From: Roseicella sp. DB1501
Lineage (GTDB): Bacteria > Pseudomonadota > Alphaproteobacteria > Acetobacterales > Acetobacteraceae
Length of the DNA stretch: 64,000 bases
Assembly: GCF_013112485.1 (NCBI RefSeq)
Contig: NZ_JABFHG010000008.1
Coordinates: 124,001 to 188,000, forward strand
Reading direction: 5' to 3'
Positions 42,866 through 50,683 of this stretch are shown here, piece after piece (position 1 is the first letter of the stretch; every line of letters starts with the position of its first letter). The notes below the pieces were generated by a model. That model saw nothing but the letters and a program-made list of their open reading frames with translations. It made no database searches and was not told the DNA's origin. Made by a program: the position numbers and the translations under genes.

Positions 42866-43627
42866 ATGAGCGAACGCAAGAGCCATTCGGCGGATGAGAC
42901 GATCGACTTCGGCTACCGCGCGGTGCCGAAGACGGCGAAGGCCGGCCTGGTCCGCCAGGTCTTCGACAGCGTGGCGCCCCGCTACGACCTGATGAACGAC
43001 CTGATGTCGCTCGGCCTGCACCGCGCCTGGAAGCAGGCCTTCGTCGCGGCGATCGCCGCCTCGCCGCGCGAGACGCTGCTCGATCTCGCGGGCGGCACCG
43101 GCGACATCGCCTTCCGCGCGCTGGAGCGCGGCGCCGGGCGCGTCATTCTCTCCGACATCAACCCGTCCATGCTGCAGGTGGCGCAGGGCCGCGCGCTGGA
43201 ACGCGGCCTCGCGGCCGGGCTCGGCTTCCTCTGCGCCGATGCCGAGCGCCTGCCGCTGCCCGACCGCAGCCTCGAGAAGATCTCCATGGCCTTCGGCCTG
43301 CGCAACTGCACCGACAAGCCCGCGGTGCTGCGCGAGGCGCGGCGCGTGCTGCGTCCCGGCGGCCGCTTCCACTGCCTGGAGTTCAGCCGCGTCGAGGTCG
43401 CCGCGCTGGCGCCGCTCTACGATGCCTGGTCCTTTCGCGTGCTGCCCGAGCTCGGCCGGCGCGTCGCGGGCGATGCCGAGAGCTACCAGTACCTCGCCGA
43501 GAGCATCCGCATGTTCCCGGACCAGGAGAGCCTGGCGGCGATGATGCGCGAGGCCGGGATGGAGCGCGTGCGCCACCAGAGCCTCTCCGGCGGCATCGTC
43601 GCCATCCATACCGGCTGGCGCTTCTAG
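42866..43627 (+). CDS. ubiE: Ubiquinone/menaquinone biosynthesis C-methyltransferase
   Basis: A 253-residue class I methyltransferase that C-methylates the demethoxy-quinol ring in ubiquinone biosynthesis. Signature elements are [19 protein letters not shown], the SAM loop [13 protein letters not shown] and [18 protein letters not shown] 42866 begins the usual N-terminal tail; a longer in-frame extension overlaps mutM and is rejected. The gene is divergent from mutM with 38 nt between starts. Its TAG stop is followed by AGCGTGG, echoing the CTAGAGCGTG end of the dispersed repeats. No ubiB follows. Confidence 0.97.
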   Translation: MSERKSHSADETIDFGYRAVPKTAKAGLVRQVFDSVAPRYDLMNDLMSLGLHRAWKQAFVAAIAASPRETLLDLAGGTGDIAFRALERGAGRVILSDINPSMLQVAQGRALERGLAAGLGFLCADAERLPLPDRSLEKISMAFGLRNCTDKPAVLREARRVLRPGGRFHCLEFSRVEVAALAPLYDAWSFRVLPELGRRVAGDAESYQYLAESIRMFPDQESLAAMMREAGMERVRHQSLSGGIVAIHTGWRF

Positions 43628-43817
43628 AGCGTGGACACCGCGGCCGGAACAGCCGGCCCGCAAGCCGGTTGCATGCCGTCGCCGGGGTAACGACGGACGG
43701 TTTCCGCGGCGCAAACGGTGGTATGTCCGGGCGTTAAGAAGGTATACGATCCGCCCTGGGGGGCTTCGGCACGCGGGGGCGCGCCGAAGACATGCGTGCA
43801 GGGGGACATCGCAAACC

Positions 43818-45047
43818 ATGGTGCAGCAGCACGACAGTCTTTACGATCTCGACAAGCCCGGCCCTGACGGCGCGACGCCGCCACCGTCACCGCCGCGGCC
43901 GCCGGCGCTTGTCCTGCCGCCCGGCTGGGTTGGACTCGAGCGCTGCAACCTCAGCCCCGTTCCCGGCCAGACGGTGGCGGTGCGGCACGTCCTGCTGCAT
44001 CCCTTCGTCGGCATCGCGCTGATCGACATCGCCCCGGATGCGGCGCATGGCGCCGAGCCGGCACTGCGCGCGCGACTCGATGCGGCGCACTTCAGCGCCA
44101 TCTTCCCGGGCCATCTGCCGGTGGTGCATCTGCAGGTGACGCCGCAGGAGCTGCGTCTGCTCGACACCATCCTGCCGGCCGCCTTCGCCAACCTGCCGCC
44201 GATCAGCCTGCCGGGGGGCGATGGCTGGGTCAGCGTGGTGCGGCGCGCGCTGACGCCGCGCAGCCCCGGCCGTGGTCCCTCCCCGGCGGCGCCGGGCCGG
44301 GCCGGCCGGGCGCCGATGCTGAACCGCGAGGTCGCGGCCCAGCGCGTCGGCCTGCCGCCGGCCTCCGTCCGCCTGCCCATGCAGCCCTATGGAGCCGGCG
44401 GCTCGCGGCGGTCCGGCTTGCTGGTGGCGCTCGCCCTCGGCAGCGTCGCCGCCGTCACCGCGGCGGTCGCCGTGCTCTGGGGTGGCACGCCGGCCACCGA
44501 GCCGGCCCCTGCCCCTCTCGCGGCGGCGCCCGCGCCGCAAGCCGCGACCCCACCAGGCGCGACGCTGGGCGCGTCTCAGGGCACGACCCAGGGCACGACG
44601 CAGGCCGGCGCGCCGGGCATCGCATCGGCGCCGAGCTCGGCCGGCGGCGCAGCCACCAACCCGGCGACGGCCACCGCGCCCGCGGCGCCGACCGGGCCCG
44701 CGCCGGCCGCCGAGCGCCCGGCCACGGCCGCAGCAACGCCGGCGCCCGCCCCGGCCCCCTTCCCGGCCCAGGCCTTGCGCGACCGCGCCCCCGCCCCCGC
44801 GGCACCGGCCCGCGAGCAGCTCGCCACCGCCGCGCCGGCGGAGACCGCCGGGCCCGGATGGGTGACGCCGCGCACCGGCACCAACCTGCGCACCGCGCCG
44901 AACAACAGGGCCAGCGTCCTGCGCACCGTGCCGGCCGGCGAGGTGATGCAGGAGCTGGAGCGCAGCGCCGATGGCTGGGTGCATGTCAGCAATGCCCGGT
45001 CGCAGGGCTGGATGTTCGGGAAGTTCCTGGTCCCGGCGAAACCCTGA
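43818..45047 (+). CDS. Membrane-anchored SH3-domain protein with Ala/Pro-rich linker
   Basis: A 409-residue protein. Residues 1-190 form a soluble region of unknown family; about 199-221 is a single transmembrane helix (SGLLVALALGSVAAVTAAVAV); 225-340 is an extended Ala/Pro/Thr-rich linker; 345-409 is a bacterial SH3 domain (PRTGTNLRTAPNNRASVLRTV, SDGWVHVSNARSQGWMFG). Topology suggests the SH3 domain is periplasmic, where it could bind peptidoglycan. It is a single gene after ubiE with its own 190-nt upstream region. Confidence 0.82.
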   Translation: MVQQHDSLYDLDKPGPDGATPPPSPPRPPALVLPPGWVGLERCNLSPVPGQTVAVRHVLLHPFVGIALIDIAPDAAHGAEPALRARLDAAHFSAIFPGHLPVVHLQVTPQELRLLDTILPAAFANLPPISLPGGDGWVSVVRRALTPRSPGRGPSPAAPGRAGRAPMLNREVAAQRVGLPPASVRLPMQPYGAGGSRRSGLLVALALGSVAAVTAAVAVLWGGTPATEPAPAPLAAAPAPQAATPPGATLGASQGTTQGTTQAGAPGIASAPSSAGGAATNPATATAPAAPTGPAPAAERPATAAATPAPAPAPFPAQALRDRAPAPAAPAREQLATAAPAETAGPGWVTPRTGTNLRTAPNNRASVLRTVPAGEVMQELERSADGWVHVSNARSQGWMFGKFLVPAKP

Positions 45048-45066
45048 GCCCTGAACCCTGGCGGCC

Positions 45067-45867
45067 TCAGCCCTCAGGGGCCAGCGCCGCCGCGATGCCA
45101 CGGGTCCAGGCGCCGGCGCCGGCGAGCAGCAGGCCGAGATCGGTCTGGGTGGTGAGGAAGCGGGCGCCGCGCCGGATCATCGCCGCCTGCGCCGCCGGGT
45201 CGCGCTGCCCGCCGCAGCCGACATGCCGGCCATGCGCGTGGCAGGCGGCGAAGACCCGGTCGAGCGCCACTTGGAAACCCGCATCCTCGTAGCGTCCCGG
45301 CATGCCCATATCGGTCAGCAGGTCGTTCATGCCGACATGGATGACGTCGATGCCGGGCACCGCGGCGATCGCCTCGATCGCCTCGACGCCGGCACGGGTC
45401 TCGATCATGCAGACGAGCAGCGTCGACGCCTCGACCGCCGGCAGCGCCTCGGCCGGCGGCACGGCGGCATAGTCGAAATGCGGATAGCCGCCGGTCACGC
45501 TGCGCCGGCCGAGCGGCGCGAAGCGCACCGCCTCCACCGCCGCCCGCGCCTCCGCCGCGCTGCCGATATCCGGGAAGACGATGCCGGTAACGCCGTTGTC
45601 GAGCAGCGCCTGCACGTCCGGGTCGCGCACCGAGCGCAGCCGCGCGACCGGTGCGACGCCGAGCGCCGCCGCCGCCTGCGCGATATGGCCGATGGTGGCG
45701 AGGTCGTAGAGCCCGTGCTGCACGTCGATGAACAGGAAGTCGTGCCCGGTGGCGCGGGCGATGCGCGCGATCTCCGCCGAGCGCATCAGCCGCAGCCCGA
45801 GCCCGAGCGCGGTGCCGCCGGAGGCCAGCTTCTCCTTCACCGGATTGCCGATGCGTGGCGTCACCAT
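45067..45867 (-). CDS. HpaI/HpcH-type class II aldolase
   Basis: A 266-residue metal-dependent aldolase of the 4-hydroxy-2-oxoheptanedioate/2-dehydro-3-deoxyglucarate aldolase family. DFLFIDVQHGLYDLATIGH, VARLRSVRDPDVQALLDNG, GIVFPDIGSAAEA and the metal-binding CMIETRAGVEAIEAIA are characteristic. It cleaves or forms 2-oxo-acid aldols with pyruvate. GGGAGGG precedes the ATG at 45867. No hydroxyphenylacetate genes are near, so the physiological aldol is open. Confidence 0.92.
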   Translation of the reverse strand: MVTPRIGNPVKEKLASGGTALGLGLRLMRSAEIARIARATGHDFLFIDVQHGLYDLATIGHIAQAAAALGVAPVARLRSVRDPDVQALLDNGVTGIVFPDIGSAAEARAAVEAVRFAPLGRRSVTGGYPHFDYAAVPPAEALPAVEASTLLVCMIETRAGVEAIEAIAAVPGIDVIHVGMNDLLTDMGMPGRYEDAGFQVALDRVFAACHAHGRHVGCGGQRDPAAQAAMIRRGARFLTTQTDLGLLLAGAGAWTRGIAAALAPEG

Positions 45868-45949
45868 GCGCCGTTCCCTCCCCCGATCCCGGCGGACATG
45901 CCAGCATCGCCGCGGGCGCGCCGCAAGGCAGCCAATGGGGGAAACAGCG

Positions 45950-46098
45950 ATGCGCGTGACGGTGCTTCGCGCGGGGCAGTCGGCGGCAGGCCGGCGGCGA
46001 GGCTGGCGCGCGCCGGCCTGTCGGTCGCGGTGCTGGCCGGCCTCCACGGGCTGGTCCGGCTGCTTGCGGCGAAGGCGGTCGGTCGGATTAGAGCGTGA
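45950..46098 (+). pseudogene. Possible remnant of a FAD/NAD-binding oxidoreductase N-terminus
   Basis: An ATG at 45950 with GGGGGAAAC upstream gives MRVTVLRAGQS; a shifted frame then reads GGRPAARLARAGLSVAVLAG, which resembles the first strand-loop-helix of a Rossmann fold (GAG-x-GG-x-AA-x-LA-x-AGLSVAVLE). No further part of such an enzyme follows; the 102-bp repeat begins at 46092. This may be a 5' relic truncated near the repeat. Similarity is short and could be chance. Confidence 0.3.
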
Positions 46099-46193
46099 TC
46101 GCTCGAGGTGAAAACACCGAAAAGCGTGACTCACGCGATCAAGCAACGGCCTGGACCATGATCCGTGACCCTGTGTGAGCGGATCATGGTCCA
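46092..46193 (+). repeat. 102-bp dispersed palindromic repeat, copy 2
   Basis: Same length and orientation as the element at 12057-12158, with about nine base differences. The perfect 14-bp hairpin TGGACCATGATCCG (46152-46165) and its complement (46180-46193) is unchanged, while most differences lie in the left part. It is preceded by TTAGAGCG, close to the CTAGAGCG end of the repeat at 37531. It lies in the 369-nt gap between the HpaI-type aldolase and a small gene. Confidence 0.85.
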
Positions 46194-46236
46194 GGCCCGC
46201 CTTCGAGCGAAGCGGTTCACCGACCGCTGCTTGCGA

Positions 46237-46425
46237 TCAGCGTTCCTGCTCGACCACCGGTGCCTCGGGATCGCGCGGCGTGCCGGTGCTGCCGGGCGGC
46301 GCGGGCGCATCCTCGGCCGGCGTGACGACCATGGGCTCGGCGGGAGGCTTGCCGGGCGCGGCGCGGCCCGGATCGTCGGGGGCCTCGCCCGGACGGATGG
46401 GCTTCGGTGCGGTGCTGTCGGTCAT
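46237..46425 (-). CDS. Small proline-rich hypothetical protein
   Basis: A 62-residue Pro/Ala/Glu-rich polypeptide (MTDSTAPKPIRPGEAPDDPG onward) with no hydrophobic segment, probably disordered. Starting at ATG 46425 gives the best compositional fit; there is no strong ribosome-binding site, and the frame remains open further upstream across DUF1272. Reality of the gene is uncertain. Short Pro-rich proteins of this style are common in Acetobacteraceae genomes. Confidence 0.45.
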   Translation of the reverse strand: MTDSTAPKPIRPGEAPDDPGRAAPGKPPAEPMVVTPAEDAPAPPGSTGTPRDPEAPVVEQER

Positions 46426-46519
46426 GCCGGGGCAACGCCGCCCGACCGGGCCGGGTTCGCCGCCTTGACCCGGCGGCGAGGGCTGCGGAGGCTGCGTCTC
46501 CCGCTGGGAGGATAACGCC

Positions 46520-46765
46520 ATGCTCGAACTCCGCCCCTGCTGCGAGTGTTGCGGCACCGACCTGCCGCCCGCCAGCCTCGCGGCGCGCATCTGCTCCTTC
46601 GAATGCACCTTCTGCACCGCCTGCGCCGAGGGCGTCTTGCAGGGTCGTTGCCCGAATTGCAGCGGGGAGCTGGTGCGGCGGCCGGTGCGCCCGGCCGACC
46701 GGCTGGCGAAATTCCCCGCCAGCACGGCGCGGAAGGTCAAGCCGCAGGGCTGCGTCGCGGCCTGA
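46520..46765 (+). CDS. DUF1272 zinc-binding protein
   Basis: An 81-residue protein matching DUF1272: MLELRPCCECCGTDLPP, ARICSFECTFCTACAE and GRCPNCSGELVRRP. Ten cysteines arranged in CxxC pairs imply at least two structural zinc ions. The function is unknown; the protein is cytoplasmic. GGAGG upstream of the ATG supports the start. It is a single-gene unit. Confidence 0.92.
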   Translation: MLELRPCCECCGTDLPPASLAARICSFECTFCTACAEGVLQGRCPNCSGELVRRPVRPADRLAKFPASTARKVKPQGCVAA

Positions 46766-46807
46766 TGGCGCCGAGGGCCGAGCAGCGGCGCCCGGCGCCT
46801 CCTGCCG

Positions 46808-47947
46808 CTACAGGCCGGCGAGCGGCGTCGCGCCGAGGCCGAGCGCGGCGCGCAGCCGCGTCGCGGCTAGGCGCTGCGCCTCGACCGCATCCGGCACCAC
46901 CGGGGCGAGGCCGAAGAACTCATGCGTCGCGCCCGGCCAGGTGCGCTGCTCCGCGGCCACGCCGGCCGCCCGCAGCTTCTCCGCCAGCATCTCGCCATCC
47001 GAGCGCAGCGGGTCGATCCCGGCATTGATGATCGTCGCCGGCGGCAGGCCGCGCAGATCGGCCTTGCCGATGACGTCGAGGCGCGGGTCCTGCAGGTCGA
47101 GCGGCGAGCGGGTCAGCTTGTCGACGAACCACAGGATGTCGGCGCGGCCGAGCGGCACGGCGGCCGTGTTCTCGAGATAGGAGGGCGTGCGGGTATCGGT
47201 CCCCGCCACCGGATAGACCAGCAGCATGTGCGCCGGCATCGGCATGCGCTGGTCGCGCGCCCCGAGCGCCGTAGCGATGGCGAGGTTGCCGCCGGCGCTC
47301 TCCCCCGCCACGGCCACGCGCCCACGATCGGCGCCGAGCCGTTCGGCATGGCCCACCGCCCAGGCATAGGCGGCGAGCGCGTCGTCATGCGCGGCGGGGA
47401 ATTTGTGCTCAGGCGCCTGGCGGTAATGGCAGGAGAGCACGATGGCGCCGGTCTCGGCGGCGAGCGCGCGGGCCGAGGCGTCGTAGGTGTCGAGATCCGC
47501 GATCACCCAGCCGCCGCCATGCCAGTAGACAATGAGCGGCAGCCGCTCCCGGCCGGCGCCGCCCGGATTGTAGAGGCGGGCCGGGATGCGCCCCTTCGGC
47601 CCGGGGATCATCAGCTCGGCCACCTGGGCCACCGGTCGCGGCGTGATCGGCATGCCTTTCTGCTGCATCACCCGGCGGGCCGCATCAGCCATGCTCGGCT
47701 GCCGCCGCGCCTGCTCGACGGTCAGGGTGGAGACCGGCTTGGCGCCGAGATCGATCAGCGCCTGCACAACCTGGCCCATCGGCTGGTCGGCCTTGTTGGC
47801 CGAGAGCAGGGCGGCGGGCCTGCCGGCCCCGCTGCTGGCACCGGCGACGGTGCCGGTTCCGGAAAGATCCATGGCCGTGGTCTGGCAACCCGCGAGGGCG
47901 AGGGCGCCGAGCAGCGTGCCGCGACGCGAGAGGCGGGGATGAGTCAT
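46808..47947 (-). CDS. Exported lipoprotein esterase of the HSL-type alpha/beta hydrolase family
   Basis: A 379-residue hydrolase. The N-terminus SRRGTLLGALALAGCQ combines a twin-arginine-like start with a lipobox (LAGC), indicating a membrane-anchored lipoprotein. The hydrolase core has the oxyanion motif YWHGGGWV, nucleophile GESAGGN, an acidic residue in INAGIDPLRSDG and the histidine in GATHEFFG, as in hormone-sensitive-lipase-like esterases. Residues about 50-110 are an extra domain. It lies downstream of the carotenoid operon on the same strand, but 110 nt away, so co-expression is not certain. Confidence 0.9.
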   Translation of the reverse strand: MTHPRLSRRGTLLGALALAGCQTTAMDLSGTGTVAGASSGAGRPAALLSANKADQPMGQVVQALIDLGAKPVSTLTVEQARRQPSMADAARRVMQQKGMPITPRPVAQVAELMIPGPKGRIPARLYNPGGAGRERLPLIVYWHGGGWVIADLDTYDASARALAAETGAIVLSCHYRQAPEHKFPAAHDDALAAYAWAVGHAERLGADRGRVAVAGESAGGNLAIATALGARDQRMPMPAHMLLVYPVAGTDTRTPSYLENTAAVPLGRADILWFVDKLTRSPLDLQDPRLDVIGKADLRGLPPATIINAGIDPLRSDGEMLAEKLRAAGVAAEQRTWPGATHEFFGLAPVVPDAVEAQRLAATRLRAALGLGATPLAGL

Positions 47948-48057
47948 GCAGGCTCCGAGAGGGTTCGGCGGGAGCAACGCCGCGTCTTCGGTCCGGTTCG
48001 GCATCGGCTCCGTCACGCGCCCGCGGCCATTCGGTTGCCGTGACGGTGGTTGGATCG

Positions 48058-49422
48058 TCAGCGCAGGATGCGCCGCACCAACCGTCGCGCCGACGCGCCA
48101 CGCGGCGGGTCGAGCAGCCGCGCCAGGCTCCAGCGGCCATGCGCCACCCGGCTGCGCAGCAGGCTGAACTCGCGGAAGCCGGCCTCGCCGTTGCGCCGGC
48201 CGAAGCCAGAGGCGCCGCTGCCGCCGAAGGGCAGGTCCGGGAAGGCGGCGAAGTCCAGGCACTGGCCGTGGAGGATGGCGCCGCTGCGCGTGCCGGCGGC
48301 GACCGCGTCCTCCTCCGCCCGCGTGGCGCCGAACAGGGAGATGGCGAGCGGGCGCGGCCGGGCGGCGATCCAGGCGATGGCCGCCGTAAGGTCCGGCACG
48401 GGCTGCAGGGCGAGCGCCGGGCCGAAGATCTCGGCCGCATGCAGGGGATGCCCGGGCGGCGCCTCGGCGAGGACCAGCCCGCGCCGGCGGCCGGGTCCGT
48501 CGGCGGCGAGCGGCGTCAGCGCCGCCCCGGCCAGCAGCCCGTCCAGCCGTGCCGCCTGCCGGTCGTTCACCAGCGCCGTCTCCGGCTGTCCGAGGCCGCT
48601 GGCGCGGCAGGCCGCGACGAAATCGGCTGCCGCATGCCCGACCAGCAGCACGGTGTCGGGCGCGATGCAGGTCTGCCCGGCATTCACCTGCTTGCCGGCG
48701 AGGATGGCCCGCGCCGCCGCGGCGAGGTCGGCGCCGGGCAGGACCAGGGCCGGACATTTGCCGCCGAGCTCGAGGGTCAGCGGCACCAGATGCTCGGCCG
48801 CCGCTCGCATCACCCGCCGCCCTGTCTCGGTGCCGCCGGTGAAGACCAGATGGTCCCAGGGCTGCGCGGCGAAATCCGCCGCGACGGCGGGCCCGCCCTG
48901 CACCACCCGGGCGATGCCCTCGCCCCAGGCCTCGGCCAGCAGATCGGCGAGCAGCGCGGCGGTGCGCGGCACGGCTTCCGAGGGCTTGATCGCCACGCGG
49001 TTGCCGGCCCCGAGCGCATCCACCGCCGGCCAGAGGGCGAGCTGCAGCGGGTAATTCCAGGGCGCCATGATGCCGACGACGCCCTTCGGCACCGGTTCCA
49101 CACGGGCGCGGGCCGGGCGGAAGGGCAGGGGCACGCCGGCGCGGCGCGGCCTCGCCCAGCGCGGCAGATGCGCCGCGGCGTGGCGGGCGGCATCGACCAC
49201 CAGCTTCACCTCGGCGAGCAGGGTTTCCTCGGCGCAGCGCCCGCCGAAATCGGCATCGACCGCGGCGGCGGCCGCCTCGGCGCGACGCAGCAGCACCGCC
49301 GCCAGGGCGCGCAGCAGCGCCTGCCGGCGGGCGAGATCGAGCATGCCCTCGCGCGCCTCGGCAGCGCGCAGCCCGGCGAGGGCGGCGGCGGGGTCGTCCT
49401 CCGGCGGGGCGAGGCCCGGCAA
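48058..49422 (-). CDS. Aldehyde dehydrogenase of the carotenoid cluster
   Basis: A 454-residue NAD(P) aldehyde dehydrogenase of the coniferyl-aldehyde-dehydrogenase-like group. GIMAPWNYPLQLAL, HLVFTGGTETGRRVM, LELGGKCPALV with the general-base glutamate and NAGQTCIAPD with the catalytic cysteine are intact. The TTG start at 49422 lies three bases from the hpnE stop; ATG 49344 is an alternative. As the last gene of the carotenoid operon it probably oxidises a terminal C30 carotenoid aldehyde to the acid, as the aldehyde dehydrogenase does in staphyloxanthin synthesis. The substrate is inferred from context. Confidence 0.88.
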   Translation of the reverse strand: MPGLAPPEDDPAAALAGLRAAEAREGMLDLARRQALLRALAAVLLRRAEAAAAAVDADFGGRCAEETLLAEVKLVVDAARHAAAHLPRWARPRRAGVPLPFRPARARVEPVPKGVVGIMAPWNYPLQLALWPAVDALGAGNRVAIKPSEAVPRTAALLADLLAEAWGEGIARVVQGGPAVAADFAAQPWDHLVFTGGTETGRRVMRAAAEHLVPLTLELGGKCPALVLPGADLAAAARAILAGKQVNAGQTCIAPDTVLLVGHAAADFVAACRASGLGQPETALVNDRQAARLDGLLAGAALTPLAADGPGRRRGLVLAEAPPGHPLHAAEIFGPALALQPVPDLTAAIAWIAARPRPLAISLFGATRAEEDAVAAGTRSGAILHGQCLDFAAFPDLPFGGSGASGFGRRNGEAGFREFSLLRSRVAHGRWSLARLLDPPRGASARRLVRRILR

Positions 49423-49425
49423 GGC

Positions 49426-50646
49426 CTAGCCCGCCGCCAGCAGCGCCTGCGCCGCCGCCTCGCCGCTGCGCACCGAAGCTTCGATGGTCGCGGGCAGCGG
49501 CGGGTCGGTCCAGTCACCGGCGAGGGCAAGGTTGCCGAGCGGCAGGCGCGGCGGGCGCAGCGCCGTACCCGGCCGGTGGCGCGGCGTCGCCCGCCGCTCC
49601 TTCACCACCCGGCAGGGTGGCGCCGCCTCCGGCCAATCGCCGGGGAGCCCGAAGGCGAGCGCCGCCCGGCGCAGCTCGGCCCAGGCGCGCGGGCCAAGCG
49701 TCTCGGCCTCCTCGCGCACCGCGGCATCGCCGGCGCTGACCGTGACGCTGACGCCAGCCGGGCGCACCAGCACCCATTGGCAGAGCGCCTCCAGCATCCC
49801 GAGGAAGCGCAGCGGCCCCGGCGTGGGATGGGCGAAATGCAGGTTGACGATCGGCACATGCGCCGCCGGCGTCTCGAGATGCGGCAGCAGGCGCTGCGAT
49901 TCCCAGGGCGGCGTCGCCAGCACCGCCGCATCCCCCGCCCCGAGGGCGATGGCGTCCTCGCCGAAATCGAGCCCGGTCAGGCGCCCCTCCGCGCTCTCCA
50001 GCCGGCGCAGCCGGGCGCCGAAGCGGATCGTCGCCCGCAGCCGGGCCAACCGGGCCAGCGCCGGCGCCACCAGATCCGGCCCGAGGCCGCGCCGCGCCAC
50101 CAGCAGCCGCGTCGCGCCGCGGCCGCCGAGGCGGCGCAGCACGGCGCCGAGCCGCTGCGCCGAGGCGTCCTCGCTCGGCGTGTTCAGCGCGGCGATGACC
50201 AGCGGCTCGACGAAGCCACGATGGAATTCCGGATAACCCGCCATGGCGGCGCCGACCGCGCGGTCCCGCCCCGGCAGGGCAAGGCGCGCCAGCGCCAGCA
50301 GCGCCCCGGCGGAGAGGCCGGGCGGGCGCAGCGCCGGATTGCCCCAGGCGAGCGGAGAGAGGGCGACGCGGAAGGCGCGGCCGTCGCGGAGGTCGAGCAC
50401 CGGCAGCCCTTCCGGCTCCGGCTCCACCCAGCCCCCGCGCGCACCGATGCGGGCGAGGAAGCCGAGCGCCGCATGGTTGGCGCCGAGCAGCGCATGGGTG
50501 CCGTTGTCGGTGCCGTCCGGCAGGGCGCGGCAGCGGCCGCCGGCGACCGGCGCCGCCTCGTGCAGGGCGACCGCCCGGCCGGCCTCGGCCAGCGTCAGCG
50601 CCGCGGCGAGGCCCGCGACGCCGGCGCCGATCACATGGATGGTCAT
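49426..50646 (-). CDS. hpnE: Hydroxysqualene dehydroxylase HpnE
   Basis: A 406-residue FAD-dependent amine-oxidase-fold enzyme. The dinucleotide motif IHVIGAGVAGLAAALTLAEA, GGRCRALPD, ALNTPSEDASAQRL and LVARRGLGPDLVAPAL match HpnE (squalene-associated desaturase), which removes the hydroxyl of hydroxysqualene to give squalene. It lies 37 nt downstream of the fused hpnC-hpnD gene, completing the HpnCDE pathway from farnesyl diphosphate. No hopanoid cyclase is in the window, so the squalene may feed the carotenoid branch. Confidence 0.92.
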   Translation of the reverse strand: MTIHVIGAGVAGLAAALTLAEAGRAVALHEAAPVAGGRCRALPDGTDNGTHALLGANHAALGFLARIGARGGWVEPEPEGLPVLDLRDGRAFRVALSPLAWGNPALRPPGLSAGALLALARLALPGRDRAVGAAMAGYPEFHRGFVEPLVIAALNTPSEDASAQRLGAVLRRLGGRGATRLLVARRGLGPDLVAPALARLARLRATIRFGARLRRLESAEGRLTGLDFGEDAIALGAGDAAVLATPPWESQRLLPHLETPAAHVPIVNLHFAHPTPGPLRFLGMLEALCQWVLVRPAGVSVTVSAGDAAVREEAETLGPRAWAELRRAALAFGLPGDWPEAAPPCRVVKERRATPRHRPGTALRPPRLPLGNLALAGDWTDPPLPATIEASVRSGEAAAQALLAAG

Positions 50647-50683
50647 GGCGCGGCGACGGTCTCCCCGGCGGGCAGGGCTGCCG

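Noticed and set aside
46808-46920. Continuation of the small Pro-rich gene frame through DUF1272
   Set aside because: The longer frame overlaps the clear DUF1272 gene on the other strand, and its extra part is Arg/Ser-biased shadow sequence.
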